In this document: one piece after another, positions 44,345 through 56,088 of the stretch
Layout: each line of letters starts with the position of its first letter
Position numbering within the stretch: position 1 is the stretch's first letter
DNA from: Mesorhabditis belari
Taxonomy: Eukaryota; Nematoda; Chromadorea; Rhabditida; Rhabditidae
Assembly: GCA_958450365.1 (NCBI GenBank)
Contig: CAUEEP010000917.1
Location: 272,001-336,000, forward strand
DNA: 64,000 bases
Direction: 5' to 3'
Notes under the pieces: generated by a model
Told to the model about the DNA's origin: nothing
The model's input: only the letters and a program-made list of their open reading frames with translations
The model's database searches: none
Program-made: the position numbers and the translations under genes

Positions 44345-44872
44345 AAAATGAAAAAGGACAGACAGGCAGAAAGACAGTCTACCGTAATCCCGACAGACAG
44401 AAAGACAGACAGACTACCGTAATCTCAGACAGACAGAAAGACAGACTACCGTAATCTCAGACAGACAGAAAGACAGACAGACTACCGTAATCCCAGACAG
44501 ACAGACTACCGTAATCCCAGACAGACTACCGTAATCCCAGACAGACAGGAAGACAGACTACCGTAATCCCAGACAGACAGAAAGACAGACAGACAGACTA
44601 CCGTAATCTCAGACAGACAGAAAGACAGACAGACTACCGTAATCCCAGACAGACTACCGTAATCTCAGACAGACAGGAAGACCGATACCGTAATCCCAGA
44701 AAGACAGACAGACAGACTACCGTAATCTCAGACAGACAGAAAGACAGACAGACTACCGTAATCCCAGACAGACTACCGTAATCTCAGACAGACAGGAAGA
44801 CAGACTACCGTAATCCCAGACAGACAGAAAGACAAACGGAAAGACAGACAGACAGACTACCGTAATCTAACC
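44345..44872. repeat. GACAGACAGACTACCGTAAT tandem array
   Basis: About 520 bp made of two parts: a GACA microsatellite of varying length and the fixed phrase ACTACCGTAATCYCAGACAG. The phrase is present about fourteen times. Confidence 0.95.
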
Positions 44873-45489
44873 GTTAGTTTTCACCAAATTTCGGTCGCAT
44901 TCAAGGGAATGACAAGCCTCAATCAATGTGACCAAATTTGAATAGAATACTGCTTTAGATTACACTGGTTTGTCTTTTCGAAAACGAATGAGCTGAGCTG
45001 GACTAAAACTGGACCCTCCTCAATGTGATCACTCGGACACGCCCATATATTTCTTCGTTTCCTTGTCTTTTCCCTCTTCTCTTCCATTTCCCCTTGCCAA
45101 CTCAGCCATTTGTCATCCGAGGGCAATAGGGGAGATTGGGATAGGGTTTTTTTTTTTAAAGACTCAGATTCATAGACTTATGACCAGTGAGCAATAGATT
45201 GAAAATCTCTGGCTGGGATTGGCCAAATCTCTGGCCAAATCTTTGATCAGCTAGCAGATCTGGCCTTGAGCTGCGTTTGAATTGGATTAGATTTATCAAA
45301 GCATCACCTAGCTTGAGCAGGACGAAGATCTAGACTGATTTTGGGTCATCCTAACAGGCCGGGGCTTGACTTGAATCAGGATTTGAGCAGCAGTAGTCAA
45401 GATCGAGCTAGGTCACAATTAAAATTTTAAACAAATGAAAGTTTTGGGTTATTTGTGGAATCTATAATTGTCTATGATTTCTGCTATTT
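44873..45489. other. Spacer without recognised gene
   Basis: No exon series. 45180-45430 is rich in ATCTGGCC/CTTGAGC-like words but without regular units. Confidence 0.5.
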
Positions 45490-45671
45490 GAGGAATCGAT
45501 TTTTCTATTCATTTACTCTAAATTAAACCCTAGAATAGCTCGACTGTTGATCTTTGTCACGAGAATTTCTCAAGTTCACAGAAAAACGGGGACCTGAGCT
45601 CCGGAAACGTTGAAGGAAAAGAAGGAAAAGAAGAAGAAGAAGAAGAAGAAGAAGAAGAAGAAGAAGAAGAA

Positions 45672-45705
<34 letters not shown>

Positions 45706-45708
45706 GAA

Positions 45709-45791
<83 letters not shown>

Positions 45792-45806
45792 AGAAAAACA
45801 AAATTG
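45490..45806. repeat. Duplicated block leading into a GAA microsatellite
   Basis: 45490-45635 (from AGGAATCGATTTTTCTATTC to GGAAAAGAAGGAAAAG) recurs with few changes at 48648-48790. Here it is followed by about 155 bp of GAA/GAG triplets; in the other copy the triplet run is only about 20 bp, so the microsatellite expanded or shrank after duplication. Confidence 0.9.
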
Positions 45807-46164
45807 AGGTGATCATTGAGGGGAAAAATTTGGTAAAATTTGGCAAAATTTGGTTTAAATGTTCATAAAGTGCTTGAGATTTAAGAAATCAAAAAGAAAT
45901 TCCTCAAAAGAATTCAAGAATTAATTCTTTTACATTCACGAAGTTTAGCTATTGCTAGTTCAGCTATAGTCATGCTTAACAAGTCTAGAAATGAGCTGTA
46001 CCCTATATTGAGCTATATTTCAAAGTGTTGCTCAATTTATTGCTATTGCTCAATGTGAAACAATGATCACAATCAAAAGAAAGGTGATGAGGTTTGGCTA
46101 AAGGATTAGCTGATGTTTTAGCTGTTGATTAGATGACAAGTAAGCAACTAATAGGTTGTGTCTA

Positions 46165-46435
46165 TAGAAAGGTAGCTCTAGATCTAGCTCAGGATCTAGA
46201 TGTAGCTCAGGATCTAGATCTAGCTCAGGATCTAGATCTAGCTCACGATCTAGATGTAGCTCAGGATCTAGATGTAGCTCAGGATCTAGATCTAGCTCAG
46301 GATCTAGATCTAGCTCACGATCTAGATGTAGCTCAGGATCTAGATGTAGCTCAGGATCTAGATCTAGCTCAGGATCTAGATCTAGCTCAGGATCTAGATC
46401 TAGCTCAGGATCTAGATCTAGCTTTGAATCTAAAG
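46165..46435. repeat. 18-bp repeat GATCTAGATCTAGCTCAG
   Basis: About fourteen copies with GATGTAGCTCA variants. Open frames (DLDPEL, VAQDLD) are by-products. Confidence 0.95.
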
Positions 46436-47272
46436 CTCTAAAGAGTAAACAAAGAGAAAATTCAGAATCTTTCGATTCAGAAAACAAAAGCAGCTTGGCA
46501 ACATAGGGGAAAACCGGGAAAATCGTTGAAGGGAAAAGTTCCGGCTTGGAAATAAACGATTGGAAATAAACGATGAGGGGTAAATTCTAAACGTTCACAG
46601 CTGCTCTCTCAATCCTTTCGCTTTACTTTAAGGTGCTTTATTTTGAGAAAAGGAAAACGCTCTGAGGCAGGTAAGTGGAGGATTTTGTTTCCCCTCACAC
46701 TCGACACGAAAAACAAGGGCTCGAGTAGCACTCTGTAGCACTTGTAATGAACTTAGAAATTGTTGAAAAGGCTCGAAATCTTATGAATTTGCTAATTTAT
46801 GATATTTATGATAAAAGTACAGAGTAAAGCTACTTGCAAACTGGATTTATCGTCTGCTTTATTGAAATTTACCACACCGCACTCTTCAGCTCATCATTTT
46901 CGATGAGCTGAAGCTATTTGCTGAAGCTTTTTAGCTATTTTTCTTATCTAATTTCACTTACAGAACCTAATTTGAAATGATTCTTTGCTATAAATTTACT
47001 CTTTTTGCTTTATAGCTTTCTTACTCTTTCATAGTATTCTTACTCTTTTATAGCATTCTTACTCTTTCATAGCATTCTTACTCAATTTACTCTTTATCTT
47101 CAAAAACATCGAAAAATTACTTACAAAAGCCTAGTTGAAAAAGCGGAATGAAAGCATTCAATTAAAACATTGTTTTAGAGTATTCTATCTGTAAAATAAA
47201 TCTCAAAATAGACTTTAAAGTTCATAAAAAAACCTTTAAAAATGTTTTCAAAACCAAAGCAAAAAAAACATT
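46436..47272. other. AT-rich spacer
   Basis: No gene. Small repeat of TTACTCTTTCATAGCATTC at 47020-47085 (four copies). Confidence 0.6.
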
Positions 47273-47354
47273 CGCCAGCCGGATCCGAACCTGTGAGCAC
47301 AAATCGAAACCAGACACTGAGAGCCTGCCCATTTACCAATACACCATTTGGTCA
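47273..47354 (-). pseudogene. tRNA-like sequence
   Basis: The minus strand carries GGTGTATTGGTAAATGGGC and a B-box-like AGGTTCGGATCC. The phrase CACTGAGAGCCTGCCCATTTACCAATACACCA has close relatives at 48020-48050, 48135-48205, so this is a small repeat family. To keep within limits: the shared core is GAGAGCCTGC plus ACCAATACACC. Confidence 0.45.
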
Positions 47355-47471
47355 CGGGCCGATCGGTGAAAAAAAACTCTTATAAACCGGAGGTTCGGCC
47401 AATAAGTATCCCAAATGGCGACGCGCTTTTCTTACGAATATTTGACCGGCTATTTATGTGGATGACCGTCG

Positions 47472-47546
47472 ACGCATCATGGCCGAGTGGCTAAGACTCT
47501 TGTCTCTCAGTCAGCAGGTCAAGGGTTCAATCCCGGTGGCTGGATT
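47472..47546 (+). pseudogene. tRNA-like sequence, class II type
   Basis: TGGCCGAGTGGCTAAGAC is a textbook Leu/Ser A-box region and GGGTTCAATCCC a perfect B box with its stem. The acceptor ends do not pair (GCATCAT against GTGGCTGG), so charging and processing are doubtful. Nematodes have odd long-arm tRNAs, so this one deserves a covariance check. Confidence 0.5.
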
Positions 47547-47676
47547 TTTCTTTTACCCATTATTTCTTGCTTTTCCTACATTTAGCGCTTTTGTGCAGCA
47601 TTATTCGTTAGAACTTTTCCGTATTTTCTCAAATCTCAAAAATCGTCAAATTGTGAAACTTTTGGTAATTAGGTGA

Positions 47677-48348
47677 AAAATAAAGTAAAATTCGAGAAAA
47701 ACATTTCTCTTCAGCAATTAAATGTTTCGAAAATGATGAAAATCAATATTTCTTTCATGAGAAATCTCATCATTACAATTTCCGTTTAAAAATGGCAATT
47801 ATCGGCTGATAATTGGCATTTCGGGCTTCGATAATTGGCAGTCATTTCTATTTTTCACCAAAAAAGGATTAGTGATCAAAAAGATTTTCTGTAAAAAAGC
47901 AAAAAAAAAACATTTCAAAAAAGTTTTCAGCAAAAAAAGAATTAAATTAGAATCGAGGACCAGAATTCGAAAGTTTTATATCTTTTTAACGAGTGTAATA
48001 GCAAGCAAAAACGAAACTAGAGACTGAGAGCCTGCACACTCACCAATACACCAATCGAGGACCAGAATTCGCGAGTTTTATTTCTTTTAAGGGGTCTTTA
48101 AGGATCTTTTAAGGAGCAAGCAAAAACGAAAATAGAGACTGAGAGCCTGCACAGCCTGCACAGCCTGCACACTTACCAATGCCTAAGCCTAAGCCTGCAC
48201 ACTTACCAATGCACAATTCGGTTATCATGAACGAGTCTCGGGTGCTTCGAAAAAACAGCTTCGCTGCTGTTGTTTTAATCTCAAATCTCAATCTTTTAAA
48301 TCTCAAAAGGATTTAATTAATCTAAAAAAGAAAAAGTAAAAAAGTTTG
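47677..48348. other. Spacer with tRNA-like fragments
   Basis: Two near repeats, 47945-48055 and 48050-48215, share GAGGACCAGAATTCG, AGACTGAGAGCCTGCACA and ACCAATRCAC. At 48178-48196 there are three GCCTAA hexamers, the complement of TTAGGC. No gene. Confidence 0.6.
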
Positions 48349-48432
48349 GGGCTAGGGGGATCGAACCCGCCCACTATGCTACCTGAACCGTGCCGCAGCC
48401 AAGAGCACTATCCCCTCGGCCACGAAGGGACT
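48349..48432 (-). pseudogene. tRNA-like sequence, class II type
   Basis: The minus strand has CGTGGCCGAGGGGATAGTGC and GGGTTCGATCCCCC. The T stem is good; the acceptor stem fails. A long variable arm is possible. Confidence 0.5.
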
Positions 48433-48647
48433 TTTTAAGGGGCGGCGTGAAGGCATCAAATGGAGATCAAAGATGGATAACGCGTTTTGGTAATAACTGA
48501 TTTGGGCGTAAAAGATTGTTCCTCGAGAAAACTTCAAAGTCAGGCTGATTTTTGTACTACAGTACATAGGGTTGTAATTAGTAATGATTCGGATTTCGAA
48601 AAAAAAAACGAAAAACGGTCTTTTTGGGGTCTTTCGCTTTCAGTCGA

Positions 48648-48800
48648 GGAATCGATTTTTCTATTCATTTACTCTAAATTAAACCCTAGAATAGCTCGAC
48701 TGTTGCTCTTTGTCACGAGAATTTCTCAAGTTTACAGAAAAACGGGGACCTGAGCTCCGGAAACGTTGAAGGAAAAGAAGGAAAAGAAGAAGAAGAAAAA
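48648..48800. repeat. Second copy of the 45.5-kb block
   Basis: Matches 45490-45640 with a handful of substitutions and a three-base gap in the part GACTGTTGCTCTTTGTCACG. Confidence 0.9.
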
Positions 48801-49674
48801 ACAAAATGGCTTTTCGCAAGTGAAAGTTTGATAGAAAATTTGATAGATGTTTAACACTCAATTCGAAATTATATCACCCAAGTTAGAGCCTTAAAACGCG
48901 GAGCCATGTTTCGATGATTTCGAAGGTGTCAAAAAAGTCAGCAATTCATTGTAACTCAATTGAAAAGCTTTTTCTGATATCCAATCAGAAGTTTAACGTC
49001 AAAAATGACACCAAATCTTTTGACCTGGGGCTTTAAAACGCGCAGCCATATTTCAGTGAATTTGGAGCTGTTTTATTGTTCAGCTATTCAGTGAAACTCA
49101 ATCTGGAAAGTTCCTTCTGATATCCAGTTAGATGTTTAGTTCTCAATTTGAAGCTACATCTTGCAAGCTAGAGCCTTGAAACGCGCAGTCATATCTCAGT
49201 GAGCTGTTGTAAAAAGCCAACTATTTAATGAAACACAATCCGGAAAGCTCAATCTGATAATAAAAATAATTTGATTAATAAAAAAAAAATTGAAAAGCTG
49301 TTAGTTTTAGCTAAAGGAAAGTGTTCACTTGCGCATTTTATCCAACAAAAAAAAACTCATTGAGAATGGGGGGAAAAGCAAAAAAAACCGAAGAAAAGCG
49401 CAGAAAATTGCTCATTTAGTATGAATGAAAAAGGCGGCTAGAAATGCAGGAAATTTTAAATTTTTCCCTCTTTACCCTCATCTTTTGAGCGCATCCCTTT
49501 GAAAATATTTTTTTAAAAAAAAAAAAAGGAAAATGTAGAAAAAAAAAAAAATAAAAAAAAAAAAAAAAAAGAAAGAAAGAAAATATATTTTGGGGGGGGG
49601 GGGGAGGAAAATGAGAGAGAATTCTCAAGTTCTCAACTTTTTACCGTAAATTCATTCACTAAAGCAACAGATAT
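48801..49674. other. AT-rich spacer with three diverged 120-bp repeats
   Basis: The phrases CTTGAAACGCGCAGYCATATTTCAG and CTGATATCCARTYAGA recur around 48890-48990, 49030-49130 and 49165-49260. At 49517-49605 there are long A, T and G runs that may be sequencing errors. No gene. Confidence 0.6.
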
Positions 49675-49715
49675 GGGGGTGGGTACTTGACGCGAAATTT
49701 TTTGCGCAACTAGAT

Positions 49716-50457
49716 TAGAGTGTGTTCCTCGCAGACAACGCGTTTTCTAAAAAGCGCGCGCCAAGGATAAGCTACCGTAACCCTATGCTTTGCATCAGCA
49801 AATTTTTCAAAATGCAAATCTCCATTAAAATCTTGCGCTCTTTTTTTCTATTACTCTTTCCTTAACTCTATTACTCTTTCCTTAACTCTATTACTCTTCC
49901 CTTAACTCTATTACTCTTCCCTTAACTCTATTACTCTTCCCTTAACTCTATTACTCTTCCCTTAACTCTATTACTCTTCCCTTAACTCTATTACTCTTCC
50001 CTTAACTCTATTACTCTTCCCTTAACTCTATTACTCTTCCCTTAACTCTATTACTCTTCCCTTAACTCTATTACTCTTTCGCTAAAACTCAAAAATTTTA
50101 AAATGCTGTGTGAAATTAAAGAAAACATATTTAAAACGGAAAAAAGTTAAGAAACACTATAAAAAAATGATATTATTCACGAATTTACCGGGCCTATTGT
50201 CTACATTTGCACTAGAGCTATTCAAAAACAAATTCCACGCCCTAAAAAACCTAAATCCTTAAATAAAACTATCCATTACTAAATTTTAAGAAAATTTTGC
50301 ACATTTTTTTTCGCGCGGCCTAAAGGCTTTGCTTTGCTTAAAAAGCGCACCTTTTAGAAAACGCGTTGTCGGAAGTTTGTCGGATCAATTGTCTGACAAA
50401 AGAGTTGTCAAGGCAAATTTGTCTGACAAATTGTCTGTCAACAAGGAGCACACTCTA
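49716..50457. mobile_element. Inner element with 8-bp target duplication AACTAGAT
   Basis: A 742-bp element inserted in the outer MITE. The exact 8-mer AACTAGAT lies at 49708-49715 and 50458-50465. Ends are TAGAGTGTGTTCCT and its near complement AGGAGCACACTCTA; further inside, ACAACGCGTTTTCTAAAA is also inverted. The 8-bp duplication and short ends suggest a hAT-type non-autonomous element. Confidence 0.88.
49848..50082. repeat. 20-bp tandem repeat TTACTCTTCCCTTAACTCTA
   Basis: Eleven to twelve nearly exact copies within the inner element. Confidence 0.97.
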
Positions 50458-50920
50458 AACTAGATCATTTGCGCAACTCGCCATAACTTTCTTCTAAGTC
50501 GGCCAATCTTTATGCTTTTGGTACCATTTTGTTCCACTTATTGAGATCTACAAAATGGTACCAAAAGCATAAAGATTGATTGACTTAGAAGAAAGTTATG
50601 GCGAGTTGCGCAAACGACCCTGTTGCGCAAAAAAAAATTTTGCGCAAAGTAGCCTACCCCCGAATCTCTTGAACTTTTTAAACGTGTTGCTCAAATTTCC
50701 GTTCTTCTTTAGACTTCTTTAAGTCTTATCGATGTTATAATAGTTTTTTTTTTTATTTTAGATATCTAGCTATCTATATACACACAGAGCTTAGCGGTAG
50801 CTAAGTTTAACAATTTTAAAAGAAACAGGAGGGAAATGCTCACAAGAAACAAAAAAAAAGCACAAAAAGTTTAATCATTTTAAAAGAAATAGGGAGAGAA
50901 TTTTAATAATAAACATAATT

Positions 50921-51360
50921 ACCGTAATAATTCTAATAGAAGACCAGTCTCTAATAGAAGACCACCCCCTTGACCCCTTGAAATCGGGACGTTTTAAAAC
51001 TTCTTTTTAAGTAGAATGATAGACTTCGGTCCAGATAGTAATATTTTAGCCTCGGCAGTTAAATTGGAGACGTAGTTTTTGAAAAAATTAAAAAATAACT
51101 TTTTGGAAAAAATTTTATGTGCTCCCCCACATGGATTTTTTTTTGAAAGATTTTCTATGGAGTCCGGGCAAGAAAATAATTTCACTTTTAGACATGTTTT
51201 TGGCATGTTTTGGGCCAAGGGCTATCGTTTGAAATAGTTTTTAACAATTTTTAATTTTTTGATTTATGTAGGGGACCCTTACCTACTTTTTTGACCGATC
51301 AATTTTGGGGGGTTGAAAATTAGAAGACCATGGTCTTCTATTACGGTAAATTATTACGGC
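50921..51360. mobile_element. Inverted-end element, TAATAGAAGACC family
   Basis: TTACCGTAATAATTCTAATA at the left and TATTACGGTAAATTATTACG at the right are inverted relatives, both followed inwards by AGAAGACCA. The middle shares CCACATGGATTTTTT with the element at 36376. No coding capacity. Confidence 0.65.
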
Positions 51361-51364
51361 AAAT

Positions 51365-51785
51365 AAAGGGTAGGCTAATTTCCGCAATCTTTTTTAGCGC
51401 AACAGGTTCATTTGCGCAAATCGCCATAACTTTCTTCTAAGTCGGCCAATCTTTATGATTTTGGTGTCATTTTGTTCCACTTATTGAGATCTACTAGATC
51501 TACAAATAAAATTCGATTTGAATACAAATTCAAAAAACCACAGAACCTAGAAATGCGGATGGTTATTTTGCGCCAAATTTTTTGCGCCATAACTTTCCTC
51601 GAAGTCGATCAAACTTTATGATTTTGGTGTCATTTTGTAGATCTGAATAAGTGCAACAAAATGACACTAAAGTGATAAAGATTGATCGACTTAGAAGAAA
51701 GTTATGGCGAGTTGAGCAAAAGTTGCACATACCTAGTCGCGCAAAGGATCCAGGTGCGCGAAAAATTTCGCGGAAAGTAGCTACG
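51365..51785. mobile_element. Rearranged GGGTAGGCT-family elements
   Basis: Contains GGGTAGGCTAATTTCCGC, CGCCATAACTTTCTTCTAAG and, from 51580, an inverted pair (ATAACTTTCCTCGAAGTCGA against TCGACTTAGAAGAAAGTTAT at 51688). It looks like one truncated copy next to a second hairpin-bearing copy. Confidence 0.65.
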
Positions 51786-51979
51786 TAGATATTCTTCAAA
51801 AAAAAAAAAAACGTTTTCAAAGGAGAAAAGAAAAGTTTTTGCAGTTTGTTTTTTTACAAAACAACAATTTCTAATTTCTATTGCATTGAAGACATTGAAG
51901 ACAATTAAAGCTGTGAAATGGCTCGTGGAAATTGTTTATTTCTTCATAAATCCACAAATAAAAATCGAATTTTTAGAGT

Positions 51980-54821
51980 TTAGTTGACAAAAACTTGTGC
52001 AATATCATCATATTCATAGGTTCTTTTGTTGAAAACGTCGTGAATTCGGATGCCGGAAAGAGACTGAAATTTGAAAAATGAAAATTATAGAACGAATCGA
52101 ATCGAATCGAATCGAATCGATAGAACGAATTTGAAAGGCTATTTAGGCATCTTCAAGGATTACGATAGCTTCTATTGCGTTTCCTATAACATTTCTCATT
52201 TCCGTTTTCCTAAAAGAAAGCTCTTTCTCGGCAATCCGTAATCTTTTCTATTTTCATCTAATCTAATCATTTTTTTTTAAATTTCTTTTGACCTTTCTCA
52301 TGAGCCTTTACAGAATTAGAGGATAAAAAAATAAATGGATAGATTGGATAGATTTAAGATTACGATAAAGAAGGCATGTTTTAGAAAATTGATGGCATTT
52401 ACCTGAAATCCTAAAGTCACCGGCAATAGCTCTAACCCAAAATCGATCGAGGTGTTTGGCGGGATTTGGCCAAGAGATTTCTGAAATGATCACAAGTTGA
52501 AGGGTTTTATTTAAGATTTAAGATTTAAGATTTAAACTTTAAACTTTAAACTTTAAAGCTTTAAAATTAAGCCTTAATCCTTAAGCCTTAAGCCTTAAGC
52601 CTTAAGCTTTAAGCTTTAAGCCTTAAGCCTTAAGCTTTAAGCATTAAGCATTAAGCCTTAAGCCTTAAACTTTAAATCCAAAAATTTGACTCTCTTTTCA
52701 ACTTACTCCCGACGTGCAACAGTAGACGATTCCCGGCTGGCGAACGGTGTCAAAAGAGAGCATTAGGTCGAGAGAACGATCGCTGAAAGAGATTCCGACA
52801 GGGTGATCCAGTCAAAAGATTTTCTAGACAAAAAAATCAAAGAATTTCCTCTTGCCCACCAACAATTGTGCACTCGAAGCATCACTTCAAACGTTTGCCT
52901 GACTCTCACCGTCGCCGGCACTCTTTCCACACTCAAACGAGTGTCCCCATAGCCGGGTGCCTGAAATTTCGTTTTAAGTCACTTATCATAGCCAAGTAAG
53001 TCATAAACTTCATATGCAAAGTGCTTTAGATTTGCCTTTACTTACAATTCTCTGCAATGGACTCGTTTGCAAGCGTCCCCTTTCGCCCATCGCCGTTCGC
53101 CATTGCATGTCGAGTTTCCCGATGTTTGTCACCTAAAACTTGCCTTGTTCTTCACGATTATCGCTATTAGATAACCAGCTAATACCTATCATAGAAATCT
53201 ATCTCAAAACGATATTTTACCAAGATAAAAAGTTCCTTACTATCTAATTTCTAAGTACAAAGTTGTCATCATATATTTGAACCTCTTTCGGCGACGAGAT
53301 CCCATGATTCTTTGGAGTCAAGCAAAAGAGAAACTGGCGAACATCTTTCGGGCGAAGTTGCACAGCTGATGGACTAAAAGTTTCTTTATTCTCAGTTTAA
53401 AATTTTTATTATTTAAGTAAATCTCAAGTTCTCCTTTCATTCTTTTCCACTCACCTTGGCGTTATCGCTTGACTATCATAGAAATCGCTTGGTTCAAGTA
53501 CAACCCTTTCCAACATCATCATTCCACCGGAGGTGTTCTCGATTTGAGCCTCCAAGAAGACGTCGTTCGACTAAAAAAATTCAACTGATAACGGGAATCT
53601 GTCTAAAATATGGGTTTTCTAGAAAACCCAAAAGCTTGAGCTTGGTCTAGCAACTATTTTATGCTAAACTTTTCACGAAACCCACCAAATTATCCTAAAG
53701 TGATCGATTTGGAAGCAAAAAAAAGCACACCAGACACGAGCATGCAAATGAAAATCGAGTTATTGAAAAATAGGAAAAAAATTTTCCCACCTCAGCATTG
53801 TAAAATTTCGTGCGCACGTCGATGGGTTTTGTGACGGGGAATTTGAAGAATTTACGGAAATATTGGCTGCTTCCCGAGGACGTTTTGTAGGTGACCGAGC
53901 AGACTAATCTGAAAGAAAATTATCTAGAATCGTATCTAATATCTGAAATCTATCAGTTTAAAAATGACTATTAAATCTAAAATTCGTATCGTATTGCCAT
54001 AGCAACGGGCGGTGGAAGCTAATCTTTTGGTCTAAAGATATTCGATAATCAAAAGTGTGTATTGTATTGAGAAAAAAAAGTGTATTTAAAGCTACAGTAA
54101 TGCATTACAGTAAAGTAGTAAAAAGTAGCCTTTTAGTAAAAAGTAAAAAGTAGCCAGTAAAAAGTAGCCTTTTAGCCTTTTTAAAAACCCACATGTGTTG
54201 CCCGAGCTCTTTCACCTCGTGGCTCACCACTTGTCCTTGCGATTCACCGGCCACCAACTTCAACCCATCCAGTTTACACGGTAATGGCTGCTTTTGGCTG
54301 TTCGTTTGTAAATCGACCTGAAACTTTATGGTACTATTGGATTTTTGCTCTCTTCAACCTTAACAGTAACCTCGTCCACTTGGTCATTCCCTTCATTGAT
54401 ACAACTCACATAGAAGGTGAACGTTTCGCCAAGGTAAATGTTTCTAACGATAAGTATTTGATGATAGCTTTCTCTTAAACCAACTCAAATTGTTGCGGCG
54501 CTAGGATGAAATCCCCAATCGGCCACTGCGATCCTTCGTCGATGGTTTTTCGTTGTACTGTTTGTTGAATTATACGACCAACATCATCCTCAGGATCAAC
54601 GCATAATGAAGTGAATGGGGCGAATTTTGGCCGAGCCAATCGCATCACTGAATCGAAAACAAGTTGCAAGACAAGTACCGGCCGTTTTAAAACCAAAAAT
54701 GCAGCTACTCGGCGTATCTCTCATTTTATTCGAGGCTTTCCTTATTAAGGCGATGCCAGTATCCAAAACCAGACAAACCTTTCAACGTGATTGTTTGACT
54801 TGGTCCTTGTAGGTCTGCCAT
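51980..54821 (-). CDS. TRAPPC13: TRAPP complex subunit 13
   Basis: Subunit of the TRAPP tethering complex (metazoan TRAPPIII) that works as a Rab exchange factor in ER-Golgi and autophagy traffic. Twelve exons: 54779-54821, 54485-54647, 54359-54443, 54193-54317, 53791-53908, 53455-53570, 53283-53373, 53046-53132, 52860-52960, 52707-52782, 52403-52480, 51980-52063; 388 residues with phases consistent throughout. Landmarks that match human TRAPPC13 as I know it: N-terminal [69 protein letters not shown] and the C-terminal [14 protein letters not shown]. Donors were chosen where homology and a GT agree. The gene starts 332 bp downstream of icd-1 on the same strand, so co-transcription is possible. 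The protein is slightly shorter than the human one (about 417 residues). Confidence 0.96.
52505..52675. repeat. TTAAGCC tandem repeat in TRAPPC13 intron
   Basis: CTTAAGC, TTTAAAC and ATTTAAG words with a step of 7-8 bp, in the intron between exons 10 and 11. Confidence 0.85.
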
Positions 54822-55153
54822 TTGAAGCTTTAAGTCTGAATCGTAAAAACAATTTATCAGAAAAAACAAATAACGAGTTGGCCACAACAAACAATTGAAA
54901 GGGTATCGCCCGGATTGACACTAAACCAAGCCTGACAAAGGGCCAAAAAGCACCCAAGAGATTTTACGGTGACCTAAAGCGTCAAATACACACTGCGTGT
55001 CGTGGTCGACCGCGATTTTAGAGAAAACAACTCGAGCTCAACACGCAGTAAATGTATTTATAAAATCTAGATAAAAACAAACAAAATGACAAATAACAAA
55101 AACATTTTTCAAGAGATGCGTGAGCAGTTCGGCAACTCGTTCAGCTTCTGTCT
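54822..55153 (-). promoter_or_regulatory. icd-1/TRAPPC13 intercistronic spacer
   Basis: 332 bp between the icd-1 stop and the TRAPPC13 start on the same strand. A trans-splice acceptor is expected just before 54821; the candidate is weak. A small inverted pair (ACTGCGTGT against ACACGCAGT) lies at 54992-55048. Whether SL2-type operon processing occurs cannot be told from sequence. Confidence 0.35.
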
Positions 55154-56088
55154 TTAGTGATGGTGTGCGTGGCCCGAGTGATCGTGATCATGTCCTTCGC
55201 AGCTCTTCTTTTCATTTCGAGAAGCCTCATCAAAGTCGCCAACGAGATCTAAACCATAAGGGACCATAGATGGGTTAAACGTGTATTCAATTACCAGGAA
55301 CGTCATCTTCTTCGGAAGTCTTGAATTGTGTTGTAACATTGCTTGCCAACTTCTTGAGATGCGTGAGTGACTCAGGACCCAGTTGATTAAGAATCGCTGG
55401 TAGCAACTCTGTGATTTCTAAAAACAAGAAAATTAGTTGCATAAACCCAAAGCCCTACGTTTGTTCTCAGCGCTTCCACAGACGGAAAAGGTGTTAGCCG
55501 GGACCGAAGCTTGCACTTTTGGGTTGTTGAAGTGGATGACCGTTCCGTCCTCCTTGATCATGTTAACCTAAAATAAAAAGCTAATCGATGCATAAGAAAA
55601 GTCATTGACTCATTTATAGCCTAGTACCAGTCTATGATTTGCGAACTTTCAATGAATTTGCCACCTAACAAGTCCCACGTTTATAAGCATTTAATTACTA
55701 CTACCCCAATGTTTTAGTGCAAAAGCAACACCTCCTCAATGCCAGGAATGTTGGTGACGGAAAGCTTCTTGAGGTTCGATTGCAACTTCTTGTCATCCGA
55801 AGCGGCGGTCTTGTGCACAACCTTCTTCTTCCTTCGCACGGTTCCCTGAATAGAAAAGATTAGTACTCTATACAACTTGGGCAACAACATTCTGACTAAT
55901 TCATTGAATATATGATTCAATGCATCTACCCAGTTCACTAATTTTAAAATCTAGGCTCCAAATTAACCATCAGTCCTCCTGGCGGGTCTACAAATATAAC
56001 ATCAAAATCTAACCTTTCCTCCGGTGCGCACAGCCTCAGCCATTGCTTGCAGCTTCTTGATTTTCTCGGCAACCTCCTTGTCGGTCAT
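55154..56088 (-). CDS. icd-1: Nascent polypeptide-associated complex beta subunit (BTF3/NAC-beta)
   Basis: Ribosome-associated chaperone subunit that binds nascent chains at the tunnel exit with NAC-alpha and keeps non-secretory ribosomes off the ER; the C. elegans gene icd-1 was named for cell-death suppression. Five exons: 56014-56088, 55732-55845, 55459-55567, 55295-55417, 55154-55248; 171 residues. The N-terminus [18 protein letters not shown] is followed by the ribosome-binding RRKKKVVHK motif (about residues 29-37) and the NAC domain ([26 protein letters not shown]). The end has the usual acidic [13 protein letters not shown] but then an unusual [15 protein letters not shown] tail (157-171). 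The ATG lies 15 bases after a TTTCAG acceptor, so it is probably trans-spliced. It is divergent from vps-32. Confidence 0.96.

Larger units (their letters stand above)
49675..50661. mobile_element. Outer MITE, GGGGGTAGGCTACTT family, interrupted
   Basis: The left end GGGGGTGGGTACTTGACGCG and the right end TTTGCGCAAAGTAGCCTACC are inverted copies. Without the inserted inner element it is about 240 bp. The inside has a strong hairpin (CTTTATGCTTTTGGTACCAT against its complement at 50562). Same family as 35151-35552, and related parts lie at 51365-51785. Confidence 0.8.

Noticed and set aside
52783..52817. Upstream extension of TRAPPC13 exon 10
   Set aside because: Reading from the acceptor about 52825 gives a stop right at the junction; the CTTTCAG acceptor ending at 52783 keeps phase and homology.
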